Source: Roseitalea porphyridii (GTDB lineage: Bacteria; Pseudomonadota; Alphaproteobacteria; Rhizobiales; Rhizobiaceae). From it: 64,000 bases of DNA. Shown here in pieces: positions 40,901 to 50,105 of this stretch. Made by a program: the position numbers and the translations under genes. The stretch's first letter is position 1. The number at the start of each line of letters is the position of its first letter. The notes under the pieces are model-generated. The model was given only the letters and a program-made list of their open reading frames with translations, was not told the origin of the DNA and did no database searches. The DNA lies in assembly GCF_004331955.1 (NCBI RefSeq), contig NZ_CP036532.1, positions 62,001 to 126,000 of the forward strand. The letters are read 5' to 3'.

Positions 40901-42789
40901 CCGTGGTCGGCGTCGGCGACATGTCAGGCGACGTGTTCGGCAACGGCATGCTGCTGTCCGAGCAGATCCGGCTGATCGCCGCCTTCGACCATCGCGACAT
41001 CTTCATCGACCCGGACCCCGATCCCGCCGCCAGCTTCGCCGAGCGCAAGCGGGTGTTTGAACTGGGCCGGTCGAGCTGGCAGGACTACGACATCTCCAAA
41101 CTGTCGCGCGGCGGCGGCGTGTTCCCGCGCAGCCAGAAGCTGATCACACTGTCCAAGGCGGCCGCCGACGCGATCGGCCTCGACAAGCAGAAGGCCTCGC
41201 CGTTCGAGATCATGCAGGCGATCCTGCAGGCCGACGCGGAGCTGATGTGGTTCGGCGGGATCGGCACCTATATCCGCGCTTCGGACGAACGCGACGCCGA
41301 AGTGGGCGACCGCGCCAACGATCCGATCCGCGTCACCGCGCGGCAGGTGCGCGCCAAGGTGATCGGCGAGGGGGCCAATCTGGGCCTGACGCAGCGCGCG
41401 CGGATCGAATACGGCCTGCGCGGCGGGCGCTGCAATTCCGACGCGATCGACAATTCGGCCGGCGTCAATTCCTCGGACCTTGAGGTGAACATCAAGATCG
41501 CCCTTGCCGGCGCACTTGCCGACGGCACGCTGGCGCGGCCCAAGCGCGACAAGCTGCTTGCCGCGATGACCGGATCGGTCGCCGATCTGGTCCTGCACAA
41601 CAATTACGAGCAGACGCTCACGATCAGCCGCGCGGAACGGCGCAAGGCCGCCAACCTCGCCCTGCAGGCCCGGCTGATGACCTCGCTCGAGGAACGGGGC
41701 ATGCTCGACCGGCAGGTGGAGCTGCTGCCCGACGAGGAGACGCTCGCCGAACGACGCCAAGCCGGACAGGGCCTGTCGCGGGCGGAGATCGGCGTGCTTT
41801 TGTCCTACGCCAAGATCGTCCTGTTCGACGATCTCGTGCGATCGCAGCTGCCCGACGACCCCTACCTCGAGAAGGACCTTTTCGCCTATTTCCCGCCGCG
41901 CATGCGCGAAGCCTATGCCGACAGGATCGCAACGCACCGTCTGCGCCGCGAGATCATCGCCACCCAGCTTGCCAATCAGGTCGTCAACCGTGGCGGCCCC
42001 TCCGTGGTCAGCCGCTTCGAGGACGCTACCGGCATGCTGCCCTCTGGCATCACGCGCGCCCACGTCATCTGCCGGGACGCCTATGACATCGAGGCCCTGC
42101 ACGGCGCGATCGACGCGCTCGACAACAAGGTGTCGGGCGACGCCCAGATGCAGATCTACGACGAACTCGCCGAGGCTCTGCGCACGGCGATCGGCCAGTA
42201 TCTGAAATGCGGCGACATGACCGGCCCGATCGGGCCGGCCGTCGAGCGGCTCGCCGGCACGCGGGCCGCGCTCGAGCCCGAACTGATGCGGATCGCTCCC
42301 GATTACCTGACCGGCTGGATCAGGACCCGGCGCGAGGGGTTCGGCCAGTCCGGCCTCGCCGACACGGCTGCCCGGCGCCTCGCCATGCTGCCGATCATCG
42401 CCATGGCGCCGGACATCCAGACGGCGAGCGATGTGACCGGCCTGCCGGTGGTCGAGGCCGCGCGCGGCTATTTCGAGGTCACCAAGAGTTTCCGCATCGG
42501 CCGGCTCGAACATCTCGCGCACAAGCTGTCGGCGCACGACTATTTCGACGGTCTCGCCCAGCAGCGCGCGCTCGACACGATCCACGCCGCGCGACTGGCC
42601 ATTACGACGACCGCGCTTGGCGAAGGCAATGGCGCCGACCCGACCGAGGCGGTGCACGCCTGGGTGGATGCCAACAAGGTGCGCATCGCCCGCGTGCAGG
42701 ACCGCATCTTCGAGCTGACCGACCATGGCGACCTGACGGTCTCGCGTCTGACCGTCGCGGCGGGGCTGCTGGGAGATCTGGTGGCATAG
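37981..42789 (+). CDS. NAD-specific glutamate dehydrogenase (large form)
   Basis: This 1602-residue enzyme belongs to the 180-kDa NAD-GDH family (Pfam Bac_GDH), which oxidises glutamate to 2-oxoglutarate and ammonia. It has the long N-terminal ACT-like/regulatory part (from ADAHAEDLANLEEEVLAAAI) and the catalytic core with RWSDRSEDYRTEVLGLVKAQ and the active-site lysine in VPVGAKGGF near residue 842. The NAD domain (GVGDMSGDVFGNGM) follows. GGAGGGGAC precedes the ATG. It stands alone between a divergent small gene and the UMF1 transporter gene, and feeds 2-oxoglutarate to the TCA cycle. Confidence 0.97.
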   Translation: MAKAMAATAKRKLTRITDTLEPQATALAGPLIADAHAEDLANLEEEVLAAAIALAAETVAIHRGPDSLVRVRTMTDRAGRPATLFAVVNENKPFLFDSVLGEINAAVPSVEFVVHPVLDIHHDEKGFEVVDKSRPGMALQETVRTSVISAIVTGIDEAQAEKMADNIRSTLGQVASAVRDWRAMLDRLDAVVAELENGVLPARKSDVKEALEFLHWLREDNFTFLGIREYDFVGGEKRGKLQRADQPALGILSDPDVRILRRGDDPVTTTPEIRAFLNSRDILIVTKANLKSVVHRRTYMDYIGIKRYDDKGKLSGELRLVGLFTSTAYTRSVLRIPYLRSKIEAVIKRSHHDPDSHSGKALLNVLESYPRDELFQIDAPVLTRHAEAIVALSDRPRVRVLSRIDAFDRFVSIIVFVPRDQYDSDIRERISAYMAQMYDGHVSAFYPAFPEGQLARVHIIIGRRKGKTPTPTQASLERGVAAIIRSWQDALREAIVEAGLAVDGDLFAFPESYRDTVTTEQAVSDLAFIDAITAQNPMAVDFHQEETAEEHTASLRIFHADEPVALSERVPLLENMGFRVIAELTYRIGCNASQEDRPHCIWLHVMQIESASGAPVSLGDDGELFEEAFRAVWARQIDNDRYNALILATGMSARTVTVLRSYGRYLRQAGIAYSQDYMAITLERHAELARQLFELFDARFNPARQADPDEDTAVTEKHLLAAFRDALAEVPSIDEDRILRRFCSAILATLRTSFYNPDPDGGNRTTLALKLDPKAIDSLPEPRPYREIFVFGPEVEGVHLRFGPIARGGLRWSDRSEDYRTEVLGLVKAQQVKNAVIVPVGAKGGFLPKRLPRSGSREEFFEAGRQAYITFVSALLSVTDNLDGETVVPPPHTVRRDGEDPYLVVAADKGTASFSDTANAISQAHGFWLDDAFASGGSAGYDHKKMGITARGAWEAVKRHFREMDKDIQTEPFTVVGVGDMSGDVFGNGMLLSEQIRLIAAFDHRDIFIDPDPDPAASFAERKRVFELGRSSWQDYDISKLSRGGGVFPRSQKLITLSKAAADAIGLDKQKASPFEIMQAILQADAELMWFGGIGTYIRASDERDAEVGDRANDPIRVTARQVRAKVIGEGANLGLTQRARIEYGLRGGRCNSDAIDNSAGVNSSDLEVNIKIALAGALADGTLARPKRDKLLAAMTGSVADLVLHNNYEQTLTISRAERRKAANLALQARLMTSLEERGMLDRQVELLPDEETLAERRQAGQGLSRAEIGVLLSYAKIVLFDDLVRSQLPDDPYLEKDLFAYFPPRMREAYADRIATHRLRREIIATQLANQVVNRGGPSVVSRFEDATGMLPSGITRAHVICRDAYDIEALHGAIDALDNKVSGDAQMQIYDELAEALRTAIGQYLKCGDMTGPIGPAVERLAGTRAALEPELMRIAPDYLTGWIRTRREGFGQSGLADTAARRLAMLPIIAMAPDIQTASDVTGLPVVEAARGYFEVTKSFRIGRLEHLAHKLSAHDYFDGLAQQRALDTIHAARLAITTTALGEGNGADPTEAVHAWVDANKVRIARVQDRIFELTDHGDLTVSRLTVAAGLLGDLVA

Positions 42790-42820
42790 GGCAGGCGATG
42801 ACACGATCCGGAGAGCAGCG

Positions 42821-44185
42821 ATGAGCGCGACGGCACAGGAACCCGTACCACTGGTCGGCGCCGGACGGCGCGGCATTTTCAGCTGGATGCTGTTCGACTG
42901 GGCGGCGCAGCCGTTCCACACGCTGATCATCACCTTCGTCTTCGCGCCCTATTTCGCCGGCCAGGTCGCCGCCAATCCCGTTGACGGGCAGACCGACTGG
43001 GCGATGGCGGCGACGATCGGCGGCTTCATCATCGCCTTTCTGGCGCCCGTGCTCGGCGCGCTGTCGGACGCCACCGGCCCGCGCAAGCCGTGGATCGCGG
43101 GCTTTTCGGTGCTCGCGATCCTCGCCGTCTTCTCGCTCTGGTACGTCACGCCCGATCCCGCGCCCGCCAACGTCGCGCTAGCGCTGATCGCCTTCGTCAT
43201 CGCGCTGATCGGCTTCGAGTTCGCCGCGATCTTCAACAACGCGATGATGCCTGGGCTGGTCGGCCGCGAGAAGCTGGGCGGTCTTTCGGGCAATGCCTGG
43301 GCGCTCGGCTATGCGGGCGGTCTGATCTGCCTGATCGCGATGCTCGCTCTGATGGTCGCCGACCCCGACAGCGGCAAGACCCTGCTCGGCCTTGATCCGA
43401 TCTTCGGGCTCGACCCGTCGGCGGCGGAGGGAGATCGGGCATCGGGCCCTCTGACCGCCATCTGGTTCACCATCTTCGTCATCCCGCTGTTCCTCTTCAC
43501 GCCCGATGCGGCCCGCCGAAAGGATGCGGTCAACGCCTTCGCGGCCGGCCTGCGCCAGTTGTGGGAAACGATCCGCACGCTGCCGCGCCAGCGCAGCCTG
43601 TTCGCGTTCCTGGGCGCCTCGATGTTCTATCGCGATGCGCTAAACGGGCTCTACACGTTCGGCGGCATCTACGCTGTCGGCGTGCTCGGCTGGACCACGA
43701 TCCAGCTCGGCGTCTTCGGCATCCTCGCCTCGATCACCGGCATCTTCGGCTGCATCCTCGGCGGCTGGCTCGACGCCCGCATCGGAACCAGGACCGTCGT
43801 CACGGTCGCCATCCTCACGCTCATCGCCGCGAGCGCACTCGTCATCTCGACGACGGATACGAGCGTCCTGTTCATCGTGCTGGAGGCCGGTTCGGCGGTC
43901 CCCGACATCATGTTCTATGTCGCCGGCGCCCTGATCGGCGCCGCCGGCGGCGCATTGCAGGCAGCCTCGCGGCCGCTGCTGGTCGATCAGGTGGGCCACC
44001 CCGAACAGATGGGCGAGGCGTTCGGCCTTTATGCCCTGTCAGGCCGGGCCACCGCCTTCCTCGCGCCGGCCGGCATCTGGCTGTTCACCGACTGGTTCGA
44101 CAGCCAGCGCATCGGCATCACGCCGATCCTGATCCTGTTCGTGCTGGGTCTGCTGCTGCTGGTTCCGGTCCGGTCCCGCACCTGA
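42821..44185 (+). CDS. UMF1 (Atg22-like) major facilitator transporter
   Basis: This 454-residue protein has 12 predicted membrane helices and the UMF1 signature FSWMLFDWAAQPFHTLIITF at the N-terminus plus ALSDATGPRKPWI in the first cytoplasmic loop. UMF1/Atg22 family members are transporters with unsettled substrates (vacuolar amino-acid exporters in yeast). GGAGAGCAGCG precedes the ATG. It follows the dehydrogenase gene by 31 bases and may be co-transcribed. Confidence 0.9.
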   Translation: MSATAQEPVPLVGAGRRGIFSWMLFDWAAQPFHTLIITFVFAPYFAGQVAANPVDGQTDWAMAATIGGFIIAFLAPVLGALSDATGPRKPWIAGFSVLAILAVFSLWYVTPDPAPANVALALIAFVIALIGFEFAAIFNNAMMPGLVGREKLGGLSGNAWALGYAGGLICLIAMLALMVADPDSGKTLLGLDPIFGLDPSAAEGDRASGPLTAIWFTIFVIPLFLFTPDAARRKDAVNAFAAGLRQLWETIRTLPRQRSLFAFLGASMFYRDALNGLYTFGGIYAVGVLGWTTIQLGVFGILASITGIFGCILGGWLDARIGTRTVVTVAILTLIAASALVISTTDTSVLFIVLEAGSAVPDIMFYVAGALIGAAGGALQAASRPLLVDQVGHPEQMGEAFGLYALSGRATAFLAPAGIWLFTDWFDSQRIGITPILILFVLGLLLLVPVRSRT

Positions 44186-44483
44186 AAAGGCCCAAAAGGC
44201 CACAGTTCGGACATCGTTCGCCACGGGTCCCCCTTGAGCGTCGCGGTGATCCCCAAAAGGTCCCTTTCTCTCCCGAACCTTTTCCACAGGGCTGCTCGAC
44301 GGCGCCCCGCCGTAACCTCTTGTCAACCAAGCCGATCGGGCAGATCGGCGGCATTTGAGTTCAATCCGCCGATCTCCCCATACCGTTCGTTAACCATGAC
44401 GCCGCCGCTTCCGCACGAGAATGCGGAATGCCGCGCCCGACAATGCGATACTCGGAGGCGGGCGATGAGAGGGTGGTGGAGCC
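44186..44483. other. Gap of 298 bases with inverted repeats
   Basis: No gene is supported. The gap carries AGATCGGCGG/CCGCCGATCT (44342-44351 and 44366-44375, a perfect 10-base inverted repeat with a 14-base loop) and TTCCGCA/TGCGGAA (44409-44415, 44422-44428). A TTAACCAT at 44391 resembles a CtrA half-site. No T-run follows the hairpins. Confidence 0.5.
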
Positions 44484-44699
44484 GTGCGGTGCACGTCTGA
44501 AATGATGCGGATCGCGAACATCCTGGCGGGCGATGGCGACCTGTGCGACGACACAATCGAGACGGCGATCGCGGCCGCCGACCGGCGGCTCGACAGCCTT
44601 GGCGGCAACGGCAATGTCGTGCCGTTCGATCTCTACCGGGTGCGACGCATCCTTGCGCTCGCCATCCGCCTGCGGCGTGCCGGTTCGGAGCAGGGCTGA
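44484..44699 (+). CDS. Small hypothetical protein
   Basis: This 71-residue frame starts at GTG 44484 after a GGTGGTGGAG-type region; ATGs at 44502 and 44505 are alternatives. More than 80% of codons end in G or C, like the neighbouring genes, which supports it as coding. The product (TIETAIAAADRRLDSLGG, RRILALAIRLRRAG) is alpha-helical with a basic end. No family recognised. Confidence 0.5.
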   Translation: MRCTSEMMRIANILAGDGDLCDDTIETAIAAADRRLDSLGGNGNVVPFDLYRVRRILALAIRLRRAGSEQG

Positions 44700-44729
44700 A
44701 CCGCCCGGCTGACCGGCAGACATGCCCGG

Positions 44730-45686
44730 TCAGATGTTTCGGCCAATGGCGAGAAACTTCTCGCGTCGCTCGCGCCGCAGGGTCTCGCCGTCCTTTTCGC
44801 CGAGCGCGGACATGGCCTTCTTCAGATAGGTGTCGGTCTCGGCCATCACGGCAGCCGTGTCGCGGTGCGCTCCGCCCAGCGGCTCGGGGATGATGCCGTC
44901 GATGATCTTCAGATCGACAAGGTCCTGCGCGGTGATCTTCATGGCGGTCGCGACGTCCTTGGCCCGCGTCGCGTCGCGCCACAGGATCGATGCGCCCGCT
45001 TCCGGAGAGATCACCGAATAGATGGCATGTTCGAGCATGTAGACCTTGTTGGCCGTGGCGATGGCGATCGCGCCACCCGACCCGCCTTCGCCGACGATCA
45101 CCGAGACGATCGGCACCGAAAGGTTGAGGCACTTCTCTGTCGATCGGGCGATCGCCTCGGCCTGGCCGCGTTCCTCGGCGCCGATGCCCGGGTAGGCGCC
45201 CGCCGTGTCCACGAGCGTGATCACCGGCAGTCCGAACCGGTCGGCGAGCTCCATGATGCGCACCGCCTTCCGATAGCCCTCCGGCCGCGCCATGCCGAAA
45301 TTGTGCTTCAGGCGCGTCTTGGTGTCGTGACCCTTCTCCTGGCCGATCACCGCGACGGGCGTTCCGTGATAGCGGGCAAAGCCGGCCATGATCGCCTGAT
45401 CCTCGGCGAACTTCCTGTCTCCGGCGAGCGGCGTGAACTCGGTAAACAGTGCCTCGACGAAATCGACGCAATGGGGCCTGTCCGGATGGCGCGCCACCAT
45501 CGCCTTTTGCCACGGCGTCAGCTTGCGATAGGCCTCCACGAGCGCTTCATGGGACCGCTTTTCCAGCCGGGCGATCTCGTCGGCGACGTCGACGGCGCCT
45601 TCCCCGCTCTCGGCGATCTTCTTGAGTTCCAGGATCTGGCCTTCCAGATCGGCAATCGGTTTTTCGAACTCAAGATAGCTGTACAT
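44730..45686 (-). CDS. accA: Acetyl-CoA carboxylase carboxyltransferase alpha subunit
   Basis: This 318-residue subunit transfers CO2 from biotin to acetyl-CoA to give malonyl-CoA, with AccD. It begins MYSYLEFEKPIADLEGQI, has VGEGGSGGAIAIATANKV for carboxybiotin contact near the middle and PEAGASILWRDATRAKDVA. The frame is open 105 codons further; the chosen ATG fits the family. xerD lies upstream, 98 bases away. Confidence 0.97.
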   Translation of the reverse strand: MYSYLEFEKPIADLEGQILELKKIAESGEGAVDVADEIARLEKRSHEALVEAYRKLTPWQKAMVARHPDRPHCVDFVEALFTEFTPLAGDRKFAEDQAIMAGFARYHGTPVAVIGQEKGHDTKTRLKHNFGMARPEGYRKAVRIMELADRFGLPVITLVDTAGAYPGIGAEERGQAEAIARSTEKCLNLSVPIVSVIVGEGGSGGAIAIATANKVYMLEHAIYSVISPEAGASILWRDATRAKDVATAMKITAQDLVDLKIIDGIIPEPLGGAHRDTAAVMAETDTYLKKAMSALGEKDGETLRRERREKFLAIGRNI

Positions 45687-45784
45687 GCGTGATCCGGTGC
45701 CCCGTCCTGCCGTTTCGCCGGCTTTTGCGCCCCGCAGGTGGCGGCAAAAGGGCGGCGTGTCAAGAAGCCGCACGGGCGGCGATG

Positions 45785-46711
45785 TCAGTGCCGCCGTGTC
45801 GCAGCGGCCAGCGGATGATGCGCGCTGACCAGCGCGTGCAGGCGCTCGTCGAGCACATGGGTATAGATCTGCGTCGTCGAGATGTCGGCATGTCCGAGCA
45901 GTTGCTGCACGACGCGCAGGTCCGCTCCGTTCTGCAGCAGGTGCGTGGCGAAGGCATGCCGCAACACGTGCGGCGAAAGCTGCGCGGCGGCGATGCCGCA
46001 CCGGGCGCCGAGCGCCTTCAGATCACGCGCCAGCACCTGTCGGGCCACCGGCGCGCCGAAGGTCTCGTTCGGGAAGAGGAACGGGCAATCCACCGCGCGC
46101 GGATCGGCGTCCAGCGCCTGCCGGTAGTCGAGACAGGCCGCGCGCGCGGCCTCGGACAGCGGCACGAGCCGCTCCTTGCCGCCCTTGCCCCGGATCGTGA
46201 AGAAAGGTTCGGCCCGGCCGAGCAGCGCGGCGGGAAGCCCGGTCAGTTCGCTGATCCGCAGGCCCGTCGCATAAAGCAGTTCAACGACCGCGCGCGTCCG
46301 CTTCGCCCGCACCGCATTGGCGCCCGCGCCGTCCGCGTCGGCTTCCGCGCGCGCCCTTTCCAGAAGGCGCGACACGGCGTCCGTGCTCAGGTGCTTCGGC
46401 AGGGCGCGGGCCTTCTTCGGCGAGGCGATCGGGCCGGTCGGATCGTCACCGCGAACGCCCTCGGCATAGAGGAACCGGAAGAACTGACGCAGCGCCGACA
46501 GCCGCCGCGCCTGCGAACTGGCCGCCAGTCCCTCGCCAGAAAGGGCCCGCAGATAGGAAGCGACATCGGCGGACGCGGCTTGCTGCAGCGGCCTGCCGGT
46601 CCTTGTTCGCATATAGCCATCGGCGTCTTCGAGGTCGTGACGATAGGAGGCCAGCGTGTTGGCGGCCGCGCCGCGTTCGGCGCTCATCATTTCCAGAAAC
46701 GGCTCGATCAT
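45785..46711 (-). CDS. xerD: Site-specific tyrosine recombinase XerD
   Basis: This 308-residue recombinase resolves chromosome dimers at dif with XerC and FtsK. It has the SAM-like core-binding domain ([17 protein letters not shown]) and the catalytic domain with Arg in [21 protein letters not shown] and the nucleophile Tyr in [13 protein letters not shown]. The frame is open 29 codons upstream. Its position between accA and aroK is the usual chromosomal one, so it is housekeeping rather than phage-borne. Confidence 0.95.
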   Translation of the reverse strand: MIEPFLEMMSAERGAAANTLASYRHDLEDADGYMRTRTGRPLQQAASADVASYLRALSGEGLAASSQARRLSALRQFFRFLYAEGVRGDDPTGPIASPKKARALPKHLSTDAVSRLLERARAEADADGAGANAVRAKRTRAVVELLYATGLRISELTGLPAALLGRAEPFFTIRGKGGKERLVPLSEAARAACLDYRQALDADPRAVDCPFLFPNETFGAPVARQVLARDLKALGARCGIAAAQLSPHVLRHAFATHLLQNGADLRVVQQLLGHADISTTQIYTHVLDERLHALVSAHHPLAAATRRH

Positions 46712-46748
46712 GACGCCAGCATATCGCGGGCACCTTACCGAATTCTCG

Positions 46749-46979
46749 CTATTGCGGATCGGCGGGCTCGTCCTCGCCCCCGGCAGCCTCGACGGCATCG
46801 ACCGGTTCCGGCTCGGGCTGGCGCACGATGATGCGCTGCGGATCGAGCCGGTCGGCGGGAACCGTCACGCTCATCGGCCGGGTTTGCGGCTCGACGAAGA
46901 AGACCAGCGCGGCCATCGCGCCGTAGGCGATGCCCGCCAGGATGCCCAGCACGACGACGAACCGGATCAGACTTGGCAT
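46749..46979 (-). CDS. Small single-pass membrane protein, conserved hypothetical
   Basis: This 76-residue protein has one N-terminal membrane helix ([20 protein letters not shown]) and a periplasmic or cytoplasmic tail rich in Pro and Glu ([19 protein letters not shown]). The start ATG 46979 is chosen because the preceding 33 codons are not protein-like. Homologues upstream of aroK occur in Hyphomicrobiales and are sometimes called histidine kinase by mistake; nothing here supports that. It is divergent from aroK. Confidence 0.72.
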   Translation of the reverse strand: MPSLIRFVVVLGILAGIAYGAMAALVFFVEPQTRPMSVTVPADRLDPQRIIVRQPEPEPVDAVEAAGGEDEPADPQ

Positions 46980-47104
46980 GATGCAGCGCTCGCAATCGTC
47001 GGTGGACCAGACATCGAATTCCTTATGCGGCCGGACACGGCCCGAGATCAAGGCCGGCGAATCGCCTTGACTCGGCAATCGTCCTGATGTGCTAACGCCA
47101 TACG

Positions 47105-47701
47105 ATGACGGAACAATCGACCGACATGGCCGGCGAGGTCGCCGCGCGCCTTAATGGCAGGCCGATCGTGCTGATCGGCATGATGGGCGCCGGCAAGTCG
47201 GCGATCGGCCGCAAGCTGGCCGCCCGGCTCGACTGGCCGTTCGTCGATGCCGACCACGAGATCGAGGCGGCGGCCAACATGTCGATTCCCGATATCTTCG
47301 AGGCCTATGGCGAGCCGGAGTTCCGTCGCCTCGAGGCCAGCGTGATGGCCCGGTTGCTCGACGCCGGATCCTCGGTGCTGGCGACCGGAGGCGGAGCCTT
47401 CATGAACGCCGATACGCGCGCGGCCATCGCCGCGTCGGCCGTCTCGGTCTGGCTGTCGGCCGACATCGATCTTCTGATGGCCCGCGTCGCCCGCAAGTCG
47501 ACCCGTCCCTTACTGAAGGCGCCCGACCCGCGCGCCGTCATGCAGAAGCTCATCGACGAGCGCTATCCGGTCTACGCCCGGGCCGACGTCACCGTGGCCT
47601 CGCGCGATGCCAGCAAGGAGGAGATGGCCCAGACCGTGATCGAGGCGTTGCACGACCATCTGGCCGGCACGCCCGAAAAGGCCGCACAGGACCCGACATG
47701 A
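47105..47701 (+). CDS. aroK: Shikimate kinase
   Basis: This 198-residue enzyme phosphorylates shikimate with ATP. It has the P-loop GMMGAGKSAIGRKLA at about residues 24-38, the substrate-binding DADHEIEAAANMSI and GGGAFM, and an Arg-containing lid (RKSTRPLL). The first ~14 residues are an extension common in rhizobia. aroB overlaps by 4 bases. Confidence 0.96.
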   Translation: MTEQSTDMAGEVAARLNGRPIVLIGMMGAGKSAIGRKLAARLDWPFVDADHEIEAAANMSIPDIFEAYGEPEFRRLEASVMARLLDAGSSVLATGGGAFMNADTRAAIAASAVSVWLSADIDLLMARVARKSTRPLLKAPDPRAVMQKLIDERYPVYARADVTVASRDASKEEMAQTVIEALHDHLAGTPEKAAQDPT

Positions 47702-48825
47702 CCACCGACATCGACACCCGCCAGACCGTCCGCGTCGACCTCGGCGCACGTGCCTACGACATCGTCATCGGTCCCGGCGCGCTGCAGGAGACCGGCGAAC
47801 GGGTCGTGGCGCTGGCGTCCGGTGCCCGATGCGCGATCGTCACCGACGAGAACGTCGCCCCGCTGCATCTGGGCCCACTGGCAGACGCCCTGTCGGCGGC
47901 CGGGATCGCCTCGACGCCGATCGTCCTGCCCCCCGGCGAAGCCACCAAGGGTTTCGATCATCTGCAGCAGACGGTCGAGGCGCTGCTCGAGGCGCGGCTC
48001 GAGCGCGGCGATCTGGTCGTGGCGCTCGGTGGCGGCGTGATCGGCGATCTGGCCGGCTTCGCGGCCGCCGTCACCCGGCGCGGCATGGATTTCGTTCAGG
48101 TGCCGACGTCATTGCTCGCACAGGTGGATTCCTCGGTCGGCGGCAAGACCGGCATCAACGCACCGCAGGGCAAGAACCTCGTCGGCGCGTTCCACCAGCC
48201 GCGGCTGGTGATCGCCGACACCGGCGTGCTCGATACCCTGCCGGCACGCGAATTCCGCGCCGGCTACGCCGAGATCGCCAAGTACGGGCTGATCGGCGAT
48301 GCACCGTTCTTTGCCTGGCTCGAAGAAAACCTCGACGCGATCATGGATGGCGGGCCGGCGCGCACCGATGCCATCGCCCGTTCGTGCCGCGCCAAGGCGG
48401 ACATCGTCGCCCGCGACGAGCGCGAGGCCGGCGAGCGCGCATTGCTCAATCTGGGCCACACGTTCGGCCATGCGCTCGAGGCGATCACCGGCTACCGGTC
48501 GGACATTCTGGTCCATGGCGAGGGCGTCGCCATCGGCATGGTGCTGGCGCACGCCTTTTCGGCGCGCATGAACCTTGCCAGCCCCGACGATGCAAGGCGC
48601 GTCGCCGCCCACCTTGAAAGGGCCGGCCTGCCCACCGATCTGTCCGCCATCCGTTCGCACATCGCCGATGCCGACACGCTGATGGACTTCATCGCCCAGG
48701 ACAAGAAGGTTTCGCGCGGCGCGCTGACCTTCATCCTGACCCGCGGCATCGGCGAGGCCTTCATCGCCCGTGACGTGCCGCCGTCGGAAGTGCGGGCCTT
48801 CCTGAAAGACACGCTCGAAAGCTGA
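47698..48825 (+). CDS. aroB: 3-dehydroquinate synthase
   Basis: This 375-residue enzyme makes dehydroquinate from DAHP with NAD+ and a divalent metal. It contains ALGGGVIGDLAGFAA, the substrate-binding VDSSVGGKTGIN and the metal-ligand region LGHTFGHALE. ATGA overlap with aroK shows translational coupling, a standard aroKB pair. Confidence 0.97.
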   Translation: MTTDIDTRQTVRVDLGARAYDIVIGPGALQETGERVVALASGARCAIVTDENVAPLHLGPLADALSAAGIASTPIVLPPGEATKGFDHLQQTVEALLEARLERGDLVVALGGGVIGDLAGFAAAVTRRGMDFVQVPTSLLAQVDSSVGGKTGINAPQGKNLVGAFHQPRLVIADTGVLDTLPAREFRAGYAEIAKYGLIGDAPFFAWLEENLDAIMDGGPARTDAIARSCRAKADIVARDEREAGERALLNLGHTFGHALEAITGYRSDILVHGEGVAIGMVLAHAFSARMNLASPDDARRVAAHLERAGLPTDLSAIRSHIADADTLMDFIAQDKKVSRGALTFILTRGIGEAFIARDVPPSEVRAFLKDTLES

Positions 48826-48830
48826 CCATC

Positions 48831-50087
48831 ATGGAAATCTGGATCACCGCCCTCGCCGTCCTGCTGCTGATCTGCATGTCCGGCTTCTTCTCGGGCTCCG
48901 AAACCGCGCTGACCGCGGTCTCGCGCGGCCGCATGAAGCAGCTCGGCAACCAGGGCAACGAACGGGCCGAAGCCGTCAGCCGGCTCACCGAGAACAAGGA
49001 ACGGCTGATCGGCGCGCTGCTGATCGGCAACAACCTCGTCAACGTGCTTTCGTCGGCGCTGGCGACGAGCCTGTTCCTGTCGCTGTTCGGCGAAACCGGG
49101 GTGGTCTACGCCACGCTGCTGATGACGGTCATGCTGGTCATCTTCGCCGAGGTGCTGCCGAAATACCTCGGCATCTCGAAGACCGACCGGTTCGCGATGA
49201 CCGTGGTGCCGCTGATCCAGCGCTTCGTCGCCATCGTCGCGCCGCTCGCCTATGCGGTCGACGTGATCGTGCGGCGCATCCTGGCGCTGTTCGGCGTCAC
49301 CTTCGGCAAGGGCGAACAGATCCTGTCGGCGCACGAGGAACTGCGCGGCGCCGTCGAGGTGCTGCACGAGGAGGGCTCGTTCATCAAGGAGGAGCGCGAC
49401 CGGCTCGGCGGCGTGCTCGATCTGTCCGAACTCGATGTCGGCGACATCATGATCCACCGCACGGCGATGCGCATGGTCAATGCCGACGATCCGCCCGAGA
49501 CGGTGGTGCGGGAAGTGCTCGAAAGCCCTTATACGCGGCTGCCGGTCTGGCGTGGCGAGACCGACAACATCGTCGGCATCGTCCATGCCAAGGACCTGCT
49601 ACGCGCGCTGCACGCGGCCGACAACGATCCCACGCGGATCGACATCATGAAGGTCGCCAACAGGCCCTGGTTCGTGCCCGACACGACCATGCTCAAGGAC
49701 CAGCTCAACGCCTTCCTGCGGCGAAAGGCCCATGTGGCGCTGGTGGTCGACGAATATGGCGAACTCGAAGGGCTCGTCACGCTCGAGGACATCATCGAGG
49801 AGATCATCGGCGACATCGCCGACGAGCACGATGTGGAGGTCGCCGGCGTGACGACCGAGGCGGACGGTTCGGTGGTCGTCGACGGTTCGGTGCCGATCCG
49901 CGATCTCAACCGCGCGCTCGACTGGGACCTGCCCGACGACGATGCCAACACGATCGCCGGCCTCGTCATCCATGAGGCCAAGACGATACCCGCCGAGAAG
50001 CAGGCCTTCACCTTCCACGGCAAGCGCTTCATCATCCTCAAGCGCGAGAAGAACCGGATCAAGCGTCTGCGGGTCAGACCGGTGTGA
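48831..50087 (+). CDS. HlyC/CorC family protein (CNNM/CBS transporter-like)
   Basis: This 418-residue protein has an N-terminal DUF21 (CNNM) membrane domain with four helices (LICMSGFFSGSETALTAV), a CBS pair in the middle (DIMIHRTAMRMVNADD, VALVVDEYGELEGLVTLEDI) and a C-terminal CorC/HlyC domain. Related proteins mediate Mg or Co efflux. It starts 5 bases after aroB and is likely co-transcribed; the order aroK-aroB-CorC-like is common in Hyphomicrobiales. Confidence 0.92.
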   Translation: MEIWITALAVLLLICMSGFFSGSETALTAVSRGRMKQLGNQGNERAEAVSRLTENKERLIGALLIGNNLVNVLSSALATSLFLSLFGETGVVYATLLMTVMLVIFAEVLPKYLGISKTDRFAMTVVPLIQRFVAIVAPLAYAVDVIVRRILALFGVTFGKGEQILSAHEELRGAVEVLHEEGSFIKEERDRLGGVLDLSELDVGDIMIHRTAMRMVNADDPPETVVREVLESPYTRLPVWRGETDNIVGIVHAKDLLRALHAADNDPTRIDIMKVANRPWFVPDTTMLKDQLNAFLRRKAHVALVVDEYGELEGLVTLEDIIEEIIGDIADEHDVEVAGVTTEADGSVVVDGSVPIRDLNRALDWDLPDDDANTIAGLVIHEAKTIPAEKQAFTFHGKRFIILKREKNRIKRLRVRPV

Positions 50088-50105
50088 AGGTTCGGCCGGG
50101 CCTCG

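Noticed and set aside
45785-46711. XerD as a sign of a phage or integron insertion
   Set aside because: The full XerD motif set and the accA/aroK neighbours are the standard housekeeping context; no attachment sites, integrase island or transposase seen.
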